From the NCBI GenBank assembly GCA_050951405.1, contig JBMNIZ010000016.1, positions 124,001-188,000 on the forward strand: a stretch of DNA of 64,000 bases, given 5' to 3'. Positions 30,395 through 39,139 of the stretch are shown one piece after another (position 1 is the first letter of the stretch; each line of letters begins with the position of its first letter). The notes below the pieces were generated by a model, which was given only the letters and a program-made list of their open reading frames with translations, made no database searches and had not been told where the DNA came from. The stretch comes from JBMNIZ01 sp050951405. Lineage in GTDB: Bacteria > Bacillota > DULZ01. A program made the translations under genes and the position numbers.

Positions 30395-30485
30395 GATGAC
30401 ATTTTCTAACGATAATTAACTATCTTTTGGGGTGACATTTTCATAAGTTATTGACAGAAATCAGGCATCCAGCCAAAAACTGTCC

Positions 30486-31289
30486 TTAAAAAGACTGGCG
30501 AACTCTTTCAAAAAGAAGAATACCTGCCGCTACTGCCGCATTCAGGGATTCCAGCTGACCAGGCATGGGTATCACAACGGTCTCCGTGGCAGCCATTCTT
30601 AAAATCTCTCCCGGCCCGGTACTTTCATTACCGATGACCAAGGCCATCCTAGAAGTAAAATCCCAGTGGAAGTATGGGCGTGTACTCCTGGGATCCGCCA
30701 GGATCAAAGGCAAACGCTCCCTGGAGCAAACATCCACCAGCTCTTGGGGATCAACATTTTGCCTCATCGGCAGGTGAAAAATAGATCCCATGGTTGCCCG
30801 CAATACTTTCTCGTTATAAAGATCCACAGTGCCTGTGGTGAGCAGAACTCCTGAAACCCCGGCCGCAGCTGCCGTGCGCAAGATAGTGCCCAAATTCCCC
30901 GGATCCTGGATGCCGTCCAGAATGAGCAAAAATGGATCAGAAGAAAGACCCAAGATTCTTTCCCATGAGCTTTCCTGTTTTTTGACCACCGCCAGTATTC
31001 CTTGGGGATTCTCCGTTTGGGAAACGGAAGCAAAAATTTTCTTCGAAACCAAATAAGTCTTAATGGATTTCCTTTGAAGCTTTATTAACCAATCTTCATC
31101 TTTGCTTGCAAAATTACTGTGCGTAGCCAAAATCAAGATGACTTCCGCGGCTTGTTCCAGGGCTTCCTCTACCATCTTATTGCCTTCGATGACGAAGGCG
31201 CCTTGGAGCTCCCTATATTTTCGTTTTTGCAAGGAGCGGATCATTTTTAAAGTCGGGTTGCTTTGAGACGAAATTGTACGAATCACCAT
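30486..31289 (-). CDS. TrmH/SpoU-family RNA 2'-O-methyltransferase
   Basis: 267 residues. It uses S-adenosylmethionine to methylate ribose in rRNA or tRNA. An N-terminal substrate-binding domain (NPTLKMIRSLQKRKYRELQGAFVIEG) is followed by the knotted SPOUT domain: motif 1 ILDGIQDPGNLGTILRTA, motif 2 ALVIGNESTGP, motif 3 VVIPMPGQLESLNAAVAAGI. The exact target is unknown. Its position after rplT and before pheS is common in Firmicutes. The target duplication of IS copy A lies 13 bp beyond its stop. Confidence 0.93.
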   Translation of the reverse strand: MVIRTISSQSNPTLKMIRSLQKRKYRELQGAFVIEGNKMVEEALEQAAEVILILATHSNFASKDEDWLIKLQRKSIKTYLVSKKIFASVSQTENPQGILAVVKKQESSWERILGLSSDPFLLILDGIQDPGNLGTILRTAAAAGVSGVLLTTGTVDLYNEKVLRATMGSIFHLPMRQNVDPQELVDVCSRERLPLILADPRSTRPYFHWDFTSRMALVIGNESTGPGEILRMAATETVVIPMPGQLESLNAAVAAGILLFERVRQSF

Positions 31290-31408
31290 TCACCATTCTT
31301 CCCCATCAGCCCCTCCATGGGAAGCCGGGCTTCTTCTTGACAGCGGTTCAACTGCTTTCCGGATTCTTCTTTCAATAAAAGAAAGGCGACTGGAAGTCAC
31401 CTTGCTTT

Positions 31409-31768
31409 TTAGCTATTTAGCTGAGATTTGGCCACGTCTACCAGCTCACCAAAAGCCTCATTATCATTTACTGCCAAATCAGCCAACATTTTTCGATTGA
31501 TCTCAATGCCGGCTTGTTTGAGGCCATTGATAAATTTGCTATAGGAGAGGCCATTCATCCTGGCCGCAGCATTGATCCTGGCAATCCATAGTTTCCTAAA
31601 ATCACCTTTGCGTTTTCTCCTGTGCGCGTATGCATAGGCTAGCGATTTTAAAACTTGTTCGTTGGCGGGTCTAAATAATTTGGACTTGGAACCATAATAT
31701 CCTTTGGCCAGTTTTAATATTTTTTTATGACGTTTACGGGACACATTGCCCCTCTTTACCCTTGGCAT
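31409..31768 (-). CDS. rplT: Ribosomal protein L20
   Basis: 119 residues, standard length. The basic N-terminus MPRVKRGNVSRKRHKKILK and the block FRKLWIARINAAARMNGLSY are diagnostic. L20 is an early 50S assembly protein and in Firmicutes binds the infC leader to repress the operon. Third gene of infC-rpmI-rplT. Confidence 0.98.
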   Translation of the reverse strand: MPRVKRGNVSRKRHKKILKLAKGYYGSKSKLFRPANEQVLKSLAYAYAHRRKRKGDFRKLWIARINAAARMNGLSYSKFINGLKQAGIEINRKMLADLAVNDNEAFGELVDVAKSQLNS

Positions 31769-31808
31769 AATAAATTTACCTCCTTAAAACCAATTCCTTG
31801 CAATTACA

Positions 31809-32006
31809 CTAAAGATACGGCACCAACTTTCTCATCTTAGGGGCATCGGCCGAGCTGACCAAACCGCTTTTTCGCAAGTTCCGCTTTCTTTTTGGGGACT
31901 TTTTCCCCAGAATATGGCTTTTATAAGCTTTCGATCTTTTCAGTTTTCCGGTGCCGGTAACTCGAAACCTCTTCGCCGCTCCCCGGTGAGTTTTCATTTT
32001 TGGCAT
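31809..32006 (-). CDS. rpmI: Ribosomal protein L35
   Basis: 65 residues, standard length: MPKMKTHRGAAKRFRVTGTGKLKR and HILGKKSPKRKRNLRK are characteristic. It lies between infC and rplT, in one operon. Confidence 0.98.
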   Translation of the reverse strand: MPKMKTHRGAAKRFRVTGTGKLKRSKAYKSHILGKKSPKRKRNLRKSGLVSSADAPKMRKLVPYL

Positions 32007-32021
32007 ATCTATAGACTCCTC

Positions 32022-32537
32022 CTAACCATCATGTTTTGGAACCAAAATCATGATCATATTTTTTCCTTCAACTTTAGGCGGCTTTTCCACACTGGCTATA
32101 TCCTTCGATTGCTCTGCCAGTTTTAGGCAAATATTTTTACCCAGGTCGGCATGAGAAATTTCACGACCTCGAAACATGACGGTAACCTTGACCTTATCTC
32201 CTGCCTCCAGAAAACGGATAACATTACGGGCCTTAACTTGAAAGTCGTGCTCTTCAATACCCAGTCGAAACTTGACTTCCTTAATATTGATGACTTTTTG
32301 CCTCTTGCGAGCCTCCCTTTCCCGCTTGCTCTGTTCGAACCGGTATTTGCCGTAGTCCATAATGCGGCATACTGGTGGCTTAGCATTCTGCGCAACCTCC
32401 ACCAGATCCAGATTATGCTCCTGAGCTATTTTCAGGGCTTCCCGAACTGGGAAAATACCTAGTTGTTCTCCCGCGGGACTGACCAGTCGCACTTCCCGAG
32501 CACGAATCTCCTCATTGACCCTTAAATCCTTACTAAT
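32022..32537 (-). CDS. infC: Translation initiation factor IF-3, AUU start codon
   Basis: 171 residues when read from ATT at 32537. IF-3 binds 30S subunits and proofreads start-codon choice. The N-domain begins SKDLRVNEEIRAREVRLVSPAG; the C-domain shows VKARNVIRFLEAGDKVKVTV and MFRGREISH. The first standard start (GTG at 32492) would remove the conserved RVNEEIRA block. ATT lies seven bases after a strong GGAGGTG, matching the known AUU autoregulatory start of infC in other bacteria. Confidence 0.95.
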   Translation of the reverse strand: MSKDLRVNEEIRAREVRLVSPAGEQLGIFPVREALKIAQEHNLDLVEVAQNAKPPVCRIMDYGKYRFEQSKREREARKRQKVINIKEVKFRLGIEEHDFQVKARNVIRFLEAGDKVKVTVMFRGREISHADLGKNICLKLAEQSKDIASVEKPPKVEGKNMIMILVPKHDG

Positions 32538-32559
32538 ATCCTGTCACCTCCAAAGAATG

Positions 32560-32725
32560 GGGCTAAAAAAGCCAGTAAAAAAAGCGGACATTTCCATCCG
32601 CCAAAAAATACTCTCTCCAGCTGAAATCAACCTTATCAGCAGCTTTTCCAGCGCCATAAGGTGAGAAGCGGATGGCTTCTACTTCAATCAATGCACGATT
32701 AACTTTCCAACCTATAGTATCATAG
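32560..32725 (-). promoter_or_regulatory. L20 leader with terminator (infC operon)
   Basis: The transcribed leader contains GAAGCCATCCGCTTCTCACCTTATGG, typical of the Firmicute L20 leader, followed by a terminator (GCGGA/TCCGC then TTTTTTT, 32601-32578). L20 binding would favour termination and so repress infC-rpmI-rplT. Confidence 0.85.
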
Positions 32726-32743
32726 AGATTGAACCGGTGTCAA
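32714..32743 (-). promoter_or_regulatory. Sigma-A promoter of infC-rpmI-rplT
   Basis: On the minus strand, -35 TTGACA (32743-32738), 18-bp spacer, -10 TACTAT (32719-32714). IS copy B begins 24 bp beyond the -35 box. Confidence 0.75.
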
Positions 32744-32845
32744 TATTTTTTATTTCGCCCAGGAATTTGTTGTTATCTTATGATAATGTCATCTTGTTAA
32801 TTATCTTGATAAAATGTCACTATGGATAACGAGGTGTATTATCTT

Positions 32846-34171
32846 ATGTCCCAAAAACAACTTAATAGGTTTTTAGTAATTACCAAACTCATCGAAGGGC
32901 ATATCACAGTCAAAGAAGCATCTGAGAGCCTTGGACTTTGCGAAAGACAAATACTCCGCCTCAAGAAAGGAGTGCAAGAACAGGGGGCGTCTTTCCTAGT
33001 CCATAAAAACAAAGGCAAAAAACCTTATCATGCCATCCCGGATCAAACTGCCCAGACAATTATTAACCTTAAAAAGTCAGATACCTACAAAAACGCTAAT
33101 TTCTTGCACTTTCAGGAAATGCTGGCAGAGCATGAACAAATTAATATCAGCTATTCAGCGCTTTACAAGCTGCTAAAGAAGTCGGGCTTTGAAAGCCCGA
33201 AAAAACGTAGGAGGTTTAAGCCCCATCGCACTAGAAAGCGTAAACCCCAGGAAGGGCTTTTAATCCAGATGGATGCTACGCCCTATGAATGGTTTGGTAC
33301 CAGCGAAAAGTTTAGCCTGCATGGTGGTATTGATGATGCTACAGGCAAAGTGGTAGCCTTATACCTGGCTAAGAATGAATGCCTCCAGGGGTACTTTGAA
33401 GTTATGCGCTTTATGTTTGAAAATTTCGGCATCCCGGTTAGTATCTATTCCGACAGCCATACCATTTTCAAATCACCTTTAAAGGATAAACTGTCTATTG
33501 ATGAAGAACAGTTGGCAGGTAAAAGAACAAAACCAACCCAGTTTGGCCGTGCTATGGAAGAGATGGGTGTAACCATTATTACCGCACGTTCACCTCAAGC
33601 AAAGGGCCGTGTGGAACGTCTGTGGGAAACGCTGCAAAGTAGACTGCCGGTCGAGTTTAAGCGTAACAACATCAACACTTTGGATGAGGCTAATGCCTTT
33701 TTAGCAAAGTACATATACAAGTTTAATAAGCGGTTTGCGGTAGAGCCTGAAAATACCGAATGTGCTTTCAGACCCGTACCTTCAAACCTGTGCATAGACC
33801 ACATCCTTTGCATCGTTAAGCAGCGTACATTTGACAATGGTGGAGTATTTTCCTTTTACAGTAAACATTTTAAGATTATTCAGTCCAAGGAACTTCCTCC
33901 ACTACCCAAAAGTGCCCGCATAGATGTACTTACTAGCCCTCATTTCGGTATTAAAGTGGCCTATAAGGGTGCTATATACGATACAATGCCGTTCGTTAAG
34001 TCAAAGAAGATACAGGACAAGGCTCCTGCAAAAGAGAGAAAGAAATGGTCACCACCGGACAGCCATTACTACAAGTACGGTCATAGACTTGTGAAAAAAC
34101 TGGCCTTTACCGAAAGTGATCAAGAAATACTCGCGATGCTCGAAGAAATATTTCTCTCAAAAATGGCATAA
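32846..34171 (+). CDS. IS1202/ISNCY-like DDE transposase, copy B
   Basis: 441 residues from the ATG at 32846 behind GAGGTG. Helix-turn-helix and DDE motifs are as in copy A. It keeps the Asp codon missing from copy A (SIDEEQLAGKR), so it is probably the ancestral version. The frame is intact. It is transcribed away from infC. Confidence 0.9.
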   Translation: MSQKQLNRFLVITKLIEGHITVKEASESLGLCERQILRLKKGVQEQGASFLVHKNKGKKPYHAIPDQTAQTIINLKKSDTYKNANFLHFQEMLAEHEQINISYSALYKLLKKSGFESPKKRRRFKPHRTRKRKPQEGLLIQMDATPYEWFGTSEKFSLHGGIDDATGKVVALYLAKNECLQGYFEVMRFMFENFGIPVSIYSDSHTIFKSPLKDKLSIDEEQLAGKRTKPTQFGRAMEEMGVTIITARSPQAKGRVERLWETLQSRLPVEFKRNNINTLDEANAFLAKYIYKFNKRFAVEPENTECAFRPVPSNLCIDHILCIVKQRTFDNGGVFSFYSKHFKIIQSKELPPLPKSARIDVLTSPHFGIKVAYKGAIYDTMPFVKSKKIQDKAPAKERKKWSPPDSHYYKYGHRLVKKLAFTESDQEILAMLEEIFLSKMA

Positions 34172-34181
34172 AACACGTTGT

Positions 34182-34303
34182 TTTAACCTGGCTAACTATT
34201 ACTCTGCTGGCTGCCTGGCAACGTCAAGGGCGAGCTTTAGCGAGTTCATCTTGACCCTTGACGTTGCCAGACAGCCAGCTATCATCCCAATAGCCAGGTT
34301 AAA
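34182..34303. repeat. Long two-tier hairpin in the tail of IS copy B
   Basis: Same 13-bp outer and 25-bp inner inverted repeats as in copy A. One base differs in the right arm (GCCAGACAGCC instead of GCCAGGCAGCC), giving a single mismatch. Confidence 0.8.
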
Positions 34304-34419
34304 GATGACATTTTCTAACGATAATTAACTATCTTTTGGGGTGACATTTTCATAAGTTATTGACAGATCACATGGATCATCTCTCAATAAGAGAAACCTT
34401 ACCGACAGAAAAGGGAGCA

Positions 34420-35020
34420 TTAAAACAGCAATGCTAACGCTAATTGCGACAGGCCGATAAAAAAAACCGATCACAGCTCCCAGGAGTTCAATATGCCGCA
34501 GTTCCCGAAAAGCAACCTCCAAAACAAGCTTCTCCAGGCCTGTCCAGTCCATAGCATTGATTTTCTCTTCAATAATAACAGCTATGCTTATCTTCTCATT
34601 AATTTCCCGACCAATTTCCCCAGCCAGTTCAGAAAACAACTGAGGAGCTTCCCGCCGAAAAATATCTTCGAGCACCGTTGCTGCTGTTTCTTTGACATAG
34701 GCCGGAATCAGCCCTGGCAATCTCTTCAATATGGTCTCGCGGAGTTTTCTTCCGGACAGCTGAATTATTCTATCTTTGGCCTCATCACAAGTGATAGTGA
34801 AAATCAGATCATCCATGGAAAACAATTCACGTTCCACAATTTCGCCCAGACTCCTGGCAATCTCCCCTTTCCTCTTGGGAATCAACCCTTGAATACTAAT
34901 GCCAAGCAGCGGAATGCCAATGGGTTTGTGCGGGCGAAAGATCAACTTGATCGCAATTACATTAGTAAACCAACCGATTAATGCTCCGATGAACGGAGAC
35001 AACATGACTGTATAACTCAT
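34420..35020 (-). CDS. DUF445 family membrane protein, homopolymer frameshift near the end
   Basis: About 199 residues after correction. The N-terminus (MLSPFIGALIGWFTNVIAIKLIFRPHKP) is typical of DUF445/YheB proteins, with GLIPKRKGEIARSLGEIVE next and membrane segments at both ends. The open frame runs into the IS, but removing one A from the A8 run at 34459-34466 gives the natural end GAVIGFFIGLSQLALALLF at 34420. Function is unknown. The IS right end lies 54 bp beyond this stop. Confidence 0.85.
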
Positions 35021-35085
35021 ATCCCCTCCTGTCCCCTTTTCACGAAAAGCATATCAAACTAACCATTTAAAAGCAAGAAATGAAA

Positions 35086-35108
35086 AAACAGGCTTTTTGG
35101 GCCTGTTT
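35086..35108 (-). terminator. Terminator after ytxC
   Basis: On the minus strand AAACAGGC/GCCTGTTT with a 7-base loop is followed by TTTTC. It separates ytxC from the DUF445 gene. Confidence 0.75.
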
Positions 35109-35111
35109 GTA

Positions 35112-36005
35112 TCAAGTATTATTTTTGCCTTGCCATTCTACAAAGTTCAGGCAACGGATACAGCCCTGGCAAAAGGAAATACGATTGGCAAAGACATTTT
35201 TTAAGGTTTCCAGGGTGCTGTGCATCCGGTCCAGTTCAGGGATATGGAGAATGATCTTTTGGGGCGCAATGGTAATGAGGGCGCTGATGAGCAAATCCTC
35301 GTAATTAATATCCGTATCAACCAGATCCACAACAAAACTCTGTAAATAATCATTATGGACAATATTTTCATCTTCGTCATATAGCTGAAAATAACCCGTT
35401 GACCCCAACAAAACATGCACTTTATCTACCCTTGGATCCTGCATTTCCACAAAATATTTAAGCAGAAGAATGAATTCATTATACTCCTTTTCCGCCAAAT
35501 ACAGTTCTACGGCCTGGTCAACAATCCCCTCCAGGTCATCCAGGTACTCGTGCAGACGGAAATTAACAAAACCCTCAATAATCAGGTTACCATTGGCTTC
35601 CAGATATTCATTAACCTTTTGTTGTAATCTGTCCAAGCGGCTTTGATTATCCATTTCTGTCATAAGGTCAAGGGCCTTTTGCATAATCTGGGCTCTTTCC
35701 AAAGCTTTAAAATAATAATAATGGCTGGCGATGAGTTTTTCGAAAAATTTTAAGCTGTATTTCTCATTAATTAACTGGGAAACCATTCGGGCCACAATAG
35801 AAGTGAGCCGATCCGGTGTGTTTCGGTCATTCTTTTCGGGTAAAAGAGGATAGAGAGAACATACCCAAAATGTATAATCGCCAATATTACTTTCATCGTA
35901 GTTAAATGCCATTTGCCTTCCTAGCAAAAGAGCCTGTTCTTTTTTCAAAAGTTGCCGGACAAAGTCAACATGTTGAGAGGTGGCAATGGAGACAGTCTGA
36001 AGCAA
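35112..36005 (-). CDS. ytxC: YtxC-like putative sporulation protein
   Basis: About 297 residues. The family hallmark is NLIIEGFVNFRLHEYLDDLE, followed by EKEYNEFILLLKYFVEMQDPRVD. The tail CQGCIRCLNF contains paired cysteines. The open frame reaches 36113, but GAGGTG six bases before TTG at 36005 makes that the likely start. In other Firmicutes ytxC is next to thrS and infC; here thrS is missing and IS copy B lies in the gap. The family's role in sporulation is poorly defined. Confidence 0.85.
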   Translation of the reverse strand: MLQTVSIATSQHVDFVRQLLKKEQALLLGRQMAFNYDESNIGDYTFWVCSLYPLLPEKNDRNTPDRLTSIVARMVSQLINEKYSLKFFEKLIASHYYYFKALERAQIMQKALDLMTEMDNQSRLDRLQQKVNEYLEANGNLIIEGFVNFRLHEYLDDLEGIVDQAVELYLAEKEYNEFILLLKYFVEMQDPRVDKVHVLLGSTGYFQLYDEDENIVHNDYLQSFVVDLVDTDINYEDLLISALITIAPQKIILHIPELDRMHSTLETLKNVFANRISFCQGCIRCLNFVEWQGKNNT

Positions 36006-36089
36006 ATCCTTCACCTCTTTCCCGGGCAATATATCAATATTATATGTCCGGGAAATTATTTGTATACAGGTCGGACTGAGGTGGTTAAC

Positions 36090-36296
36090 TTGAAAATCAG
36101 TGGTCGCAACCAATTACCCGGAAAAGTGACATCGGTGGAAACAGATAATTTGATAGCAAAAGTTACATTAGAAATATGCGGCGGCAGCTACCTTACTGCC
36201 ACTATTACGAAAGAGGCTGTTGATGATTTGGGACTTGCTGTGGGAGATCAAGTAAAGGCAGTGATTAAGGCATCTTCAGTAATGATTATGAAATAG
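36090..36296 (+). CDS. Molbindin (single Mop/TOBE domain protein)
   Basis: 68 residues, one molybdopterin-binding (Mop) domain: KISGRNQLPGKVTSVETDN and VTKEAV-type region ATITKEAVDDLGLAVGDQ. Such proteins bind molybdate or tungstate oxyanions and buffer them in the cytoplasm. The TTG at 36090 follows GAGGTGG. It is divergent from ytxC. The longer upstream frame is not supported. Confidence 0.9.
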   Translation: MKISGRNQLPGKVTSVETDNLIAKVTLEICGGSYLTATITKEAVDDLGLAVGDQVKAVIKASSVMIMK

Positions 36297-36341
36297 TCGT
36301 CTATGCTTGAGATGATCCCTTAATATTTCCGGCTAACCATA

Positions 36342-36370
36342 AAAAAACGACGGGCACTCACAAGCCCGTC
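36342..36370. terminator. Bidirectional terminator, molbindin/tRNA-Val
   Basis: GACGGGC/GCCCGTC stem. On the minus strand it is followed by GTTTTTTT, ending the tRNA-Val transcript; on the plus strand a weaker T-rich run follows the molbindin gene. Confidence 0.75.
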
Positions 36371-36387
36371 ATTTCAATATTTTTGTC

Positions 36388-36464
36388 TGGTGGTCGCTAC
36401 TGGACTTGAACCAGTGACCCCCTGCATGTCAAGCAGGTACTCTAACCAACTGAGCTAAGCGACC
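36388..36464 (-). tRNA. tRNA-Val (GAC)
   Basis: Acceptor GGTCGCT pairs with AGCGACC; anticodon GAC lies in CTTGACATG; CCA is encoded. Full cloverleaf, 77 nt. Confidence 0.95.
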
Positions 36465-36590
36465 GGATTGGAGGAAAAATTCAATGCAAGCCGGCACTCC
36501 GGCGCAGTTATATTATGAACGAAAAAAAGCTGGAAGTCAAGTTTTCCGCCCGGAAGATTTTTGCCGCTAACTTTCGGTTTTTCTTTTTGA

Positions 36591-37454
36591 TCATGCCATA
36601 TGAAGCGCAGAAAACTCGCCGGCATTGTAAGAACTTCTCACATAGGGAGAAGACGCTACATATAAGAAACCCATCTTCTCCCCTGCTCTGCGATATTTTT
36701 CAAAAACCCGTGGATGAACATATTCCACAACTTCCACGTGTTTTTTTGATGGTTGCAGATACTGCCCGATGGTCAAAATATCGCAATTGATGTGCCTTAA
36801 ATCTTCCATGAGTGAGATAACTTCCTCTTCTCTTTCCCCCAAACCAACCATAATTCCTGATTTAGTATAAATACCGGGAGATAAATCCTTGGCCTTTTCC
36901 AGCACAGACAGACTTCGAAGATATTCCGACTGAGGGCGAACCAGAGGATAAAGGCGTGAAACAGTCTCCAGGTTATGATTGAATATGTCCGGCTCGGCCT
37001 GAATAACGGTCTTAAGAGCATTAATCTCCCCATTAAAATCTGGTACCAGAACTTCAATAACAGCTCCAGGCAAATACTGCCTAATCGCCCTGATTGTAGC
37101 GGCAAAATGTCCCGCGCCGCCGTCGGGCAGATCATCTCTGGTTACCGACGTGACAACCACATGCTTTAGATTCAGTTGAGCGGCAGCTTGGGCTACCCGC
37201 AAGGCTTCTCCCGGATCAACAGGAGACGGAGTATCTGAGCTCACTGCACAGAATCGGCAGTTCCTGGTGCATCTATCCCCCAAAATCATAAAAGTGGCCG
37301 TCCTTCGGGCAAAGCATTCCCCCAAATTGGGACACAAAGCGCTCTGGCAGACCGTCTTCAAACCCAGCTTATCTAAAAGTTGTTTGGTAGCTACCACATT
37401 ACCGGCCAAGGCCGGCAATTTCTTCTTCATCCAAGGCGGAAATATTTTCGACAT
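36591..37454 (-). CDS. lipA: Lipoyl synthase
   Basis: About 287 residues. Radical-SAM enzyme that inserts two sulfurs into protein-bound octanoate. Both clusters are visible: auxiliary cluster CQSALCPNLGEC (Cys ~36, 41, 47) and radical-SAM CTRNCRFC (Cys ~62, 66, 69), plus the C-terminal RSSYNA serine ligand. The ATG at 37454 follows GGGGAGTG. It lies 33 bp after lpdA, clearly one operon; the lipoylated complex itself is outside the window. Confidence 0.96.
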   Translation of the reverse strand: MSKIFPPWMKKKLPALAGNVVATKQLLDKLGLKTVCQSALCPNLGECFARRTATFMILGDRCTRNCRFCAVSSDTPSPVDPGEALRVAQAAAQLNLKHVVVTSVTRDDLPDGGAGHFAATIRAIRQYLPGAVIEVLVPDFNGEINALKTVIQAEPDIFNHNLETVSRLYPLVRPQSEYLRSLSVLEKAKDLSPGIYTKSGIMVGLGEREEEVISLMEDLRHINCDILTIGQYLQPSKKHVEVVEYVHPRVFEKYRRAGEKMGFLYVASSPYVRSSYNAGEFSALHMA

Positions 37455-37487
37455 TGCTTCACTCCCCATTGCGGCCGGGATCACATT

Positions 37488-38867
37488 TTAGGCATGAATG
37501 CTCAATCCATGCACATTTTCCGCTGCCTCCATCATGCTTTCAGCCAATGTGGGATGAGCATGAATTGTTCTAGCAATGTCTCCGGCAGTAGCTCCCAGTT
37601 CCATTGCTAAAGCCGCTTCGGCAATCAGGTCTGTGGCATGAGGGCCGAGAATGTGTACGCCTAATACTTGATCCGTCTCTGCATCGACAATGATTTTAAC
37701 AACGCCATCCGTCTCCTCGATGCACCGGGCTTTACCCAGGGCGGCAAAAGGGAATTTACCTGCTTTAGTTTTTCGCCCTTGCTGTTCTGCCTCTTGAGTG
37801 GTCAGGCCAACGCTGCCCACTTCAGGCATGGTAAAGATACAGTTTGGCACAACCCGATAGTCCATCTTTCTTTCACGACCCATAATGTTATCAACAGCAA
37901 CCAAACCCTGAGCAGAAGCCACATGGGCCAACTGGATTTTGTTAGTCACATCTCCTATCGCATAAATACCTGGTATATTTGTTCTTAAATAATCATCAAC
38001 CAGAATTTCCCCTTTTGGTCCTGTAGCTATTCCCACGTTCTCCAATCCCAACCCTTTGGTGTTAAAGGTCCGACCTATGGAAATCAAAGCTTTCTGCGCT
38101 TTGATCTCTTCTCCGCTCTCCAAAGTAGCCACGATTCCTCCATTATCTGTGGATACGGACTTGATCATGGTCTTAGTTTTGGTCTGAATCCCTTTTTTCT
38201 TCAAGATAGACTGCAGGCGACGAGAAATTTCCTGGTCCACCATGGGCAGAATTGTGGCCAAAGCTTCCACAACGGTAACCTTGGTACCCATTTCATGAAA
38301 AATAGTGGCAAACTCACATCCAATGACACCTCCCCCAATGACTAACAAGCTTTCAGGGATTTCTTTTAATTCCAGTGCCTCGTTACTTGTTATTACAGTA
38401 GTGCCATTATAGCCCAGGGAAGAAATGAGGGCCGGTTCTGAACCAGTGGCAATAATAATATTGGAGCCCGAGATCTGATCCACGTTGCCCTCAGAATCGG
38501 TTACTTCTACCACACCCGACTGGATTATTTTTCCTGTTCCGGAAATTTTCTGGACTTTATGCCGTTTAAATAAAAACTCAATCCCTTGAACTAAGCCGGC
38601 TACGATTTCATTTTTTCGCTCCATTATTCTGGGAAAATCTATGGAAAATCCGTCAATGGTGATCCCGAACTTGCTTGCCTGTTTAATTTGACTCAACAGG
38701 GAGGCGCTGGCCACCAGTGCCTTGGTGGGAATACATCCTCTATTTAAGCAAGTACCTCCCAAATTATCTTTTTCCACCACACATACCTTAGCTCCCAGCT
38801 GAGCGGCTCGTATCGCCGCCACATACCCCCCGGGGCCTCCTCCGATGATGATTACATCGTATGACAA
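37488..38867 (-). CDS. lpdA: Dihydrolipoyl dehydrogenase (E3)
   Basis: 459 residues. Flavoprotein that reoxidises dihydrolipoamide with NAD+. FAD-binding DVIIIGGGPGGYVAAIRAA, redox-active disulfide GGTCLNRGC, NAD-binding VIGGGVIGCEFA, second FAD motif GIYAIGDVT, and active-site HAHPTLAE near the C-terminus are all present. The TTG at 38867 is supported by AAGGAG; the 44 codons before it are not conserved. It could serve pyruvate dehydrogenase or the glycine cleavage system. Confidence 0.96.
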   Translation of the reverse strand: MSYDVIIIGGGPGGYVAAIRAAQLGAKVCVVEKDNLGGTCLNRGCIPTKALVASASLLSQIKQASKFGITIDGFSIDFPRIMERKNEIVAGLVQGIEFLFKRHKVQKISGTGKIIQSGVVEVTDSEGNVDQISGSNIIIATGSEPALISSLGYNGTTVITSNEALELKEIPESLLVIGGGVIGCEFATIFHEMGTKVTVVEALATILPMVDQEISRRLQSILKKKGIQTKTKTMIKSVSTDNGGIVATLESGEEIKAQKALISIGRTFNTKGLGLENVGIATGPKGEILVDDYLRTNIPGIYAIGDVTNKIQLAHVASAQGLVAVDNIMGRERKMDYRVVPNCIFTMPEVGSVGLTTQEAEQQGRKTKAGKFPFAALGKARCIEETDGVVKIIVDAETDQVLGVHILGPHATDLIAEAALAMELGATAGDIARTIHAHPTLAESMMEAAENVHGLSIHA

Positions 38868-39139
38868 AACCAACACTCCTTCTTTTGATAATCGTTTTCC
38901 AAACTTACTCAAAATTATAACATTCAAGGGAAACAAGTTCAATGGAAGCTGGAAACCCTTTCTGAAGCAGCTTCTTTTCTCCTGTTGTTCGACGCCCACA
39001 TTGATTAACCCGGAACTTGGGAATGACCAGGATAAATAAATTGCTTCTATTTCTCAAACACATTCAAGACCATACAACATACTATAAAATTGCAGCAAAA
39101 CCTTTCTAACCAGAATTGATTCAAAGGGAGGAGACGGTT

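Larger units (their letters stand above)
28843..30473 (+). mobile_element. IS1202/ISNCY-like insertion sequence, copy A, with ~17-bp target duplication
   Basis: The element spans about 28862-30456 (1595 bp). Terminal inverted repeats are TGTTGTTATCTTATGATAATGTCA on the left against TGTCAATAACTTATGAAAATGTCA on the right (19 of 24). Each end has a second internal AATGTCA block, perhaps a further transposase site. GAAATCAGGCATCCAGC is repeated on both sides (28843-28859 and 30457-30473); two bases (TG) separate the left repeat from the shared element start. Long duplications of this size are, from memory, typical of the ISTde1 branch of the IS1202 group. Confidence 0.85.
32768..34365 (+). mobile_element. 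IS1202/ISNCY-like insertion sequence, copy B, no target duplication
   Basis: 1598 bp, over 99% identical to copy A and in the same orientation. The ends match copy A (TGTTGTTATC... and ...TTATTGACA). The flanks differ: GCCCAGGAATT on the left and GATCACATGG on the right, with no direct repeat. That suggests a rearrangement or adjacent deletion after insertion. Confidence 0.85.

Noticed and set aside
28843..34365. Composite transposon carrying infC-rpmI-rplT
   Set aside because: The enclosed genes are in their normal chromosomal order and no outer target duplication joins the two IS copies.
35952..36089. Longer N-terminus of the molbindin gene
   Set aside because: The added 46 codons overlap the start of ytxC, are not like any Mop protein, and the TTG at 36090 has a ribosome site.
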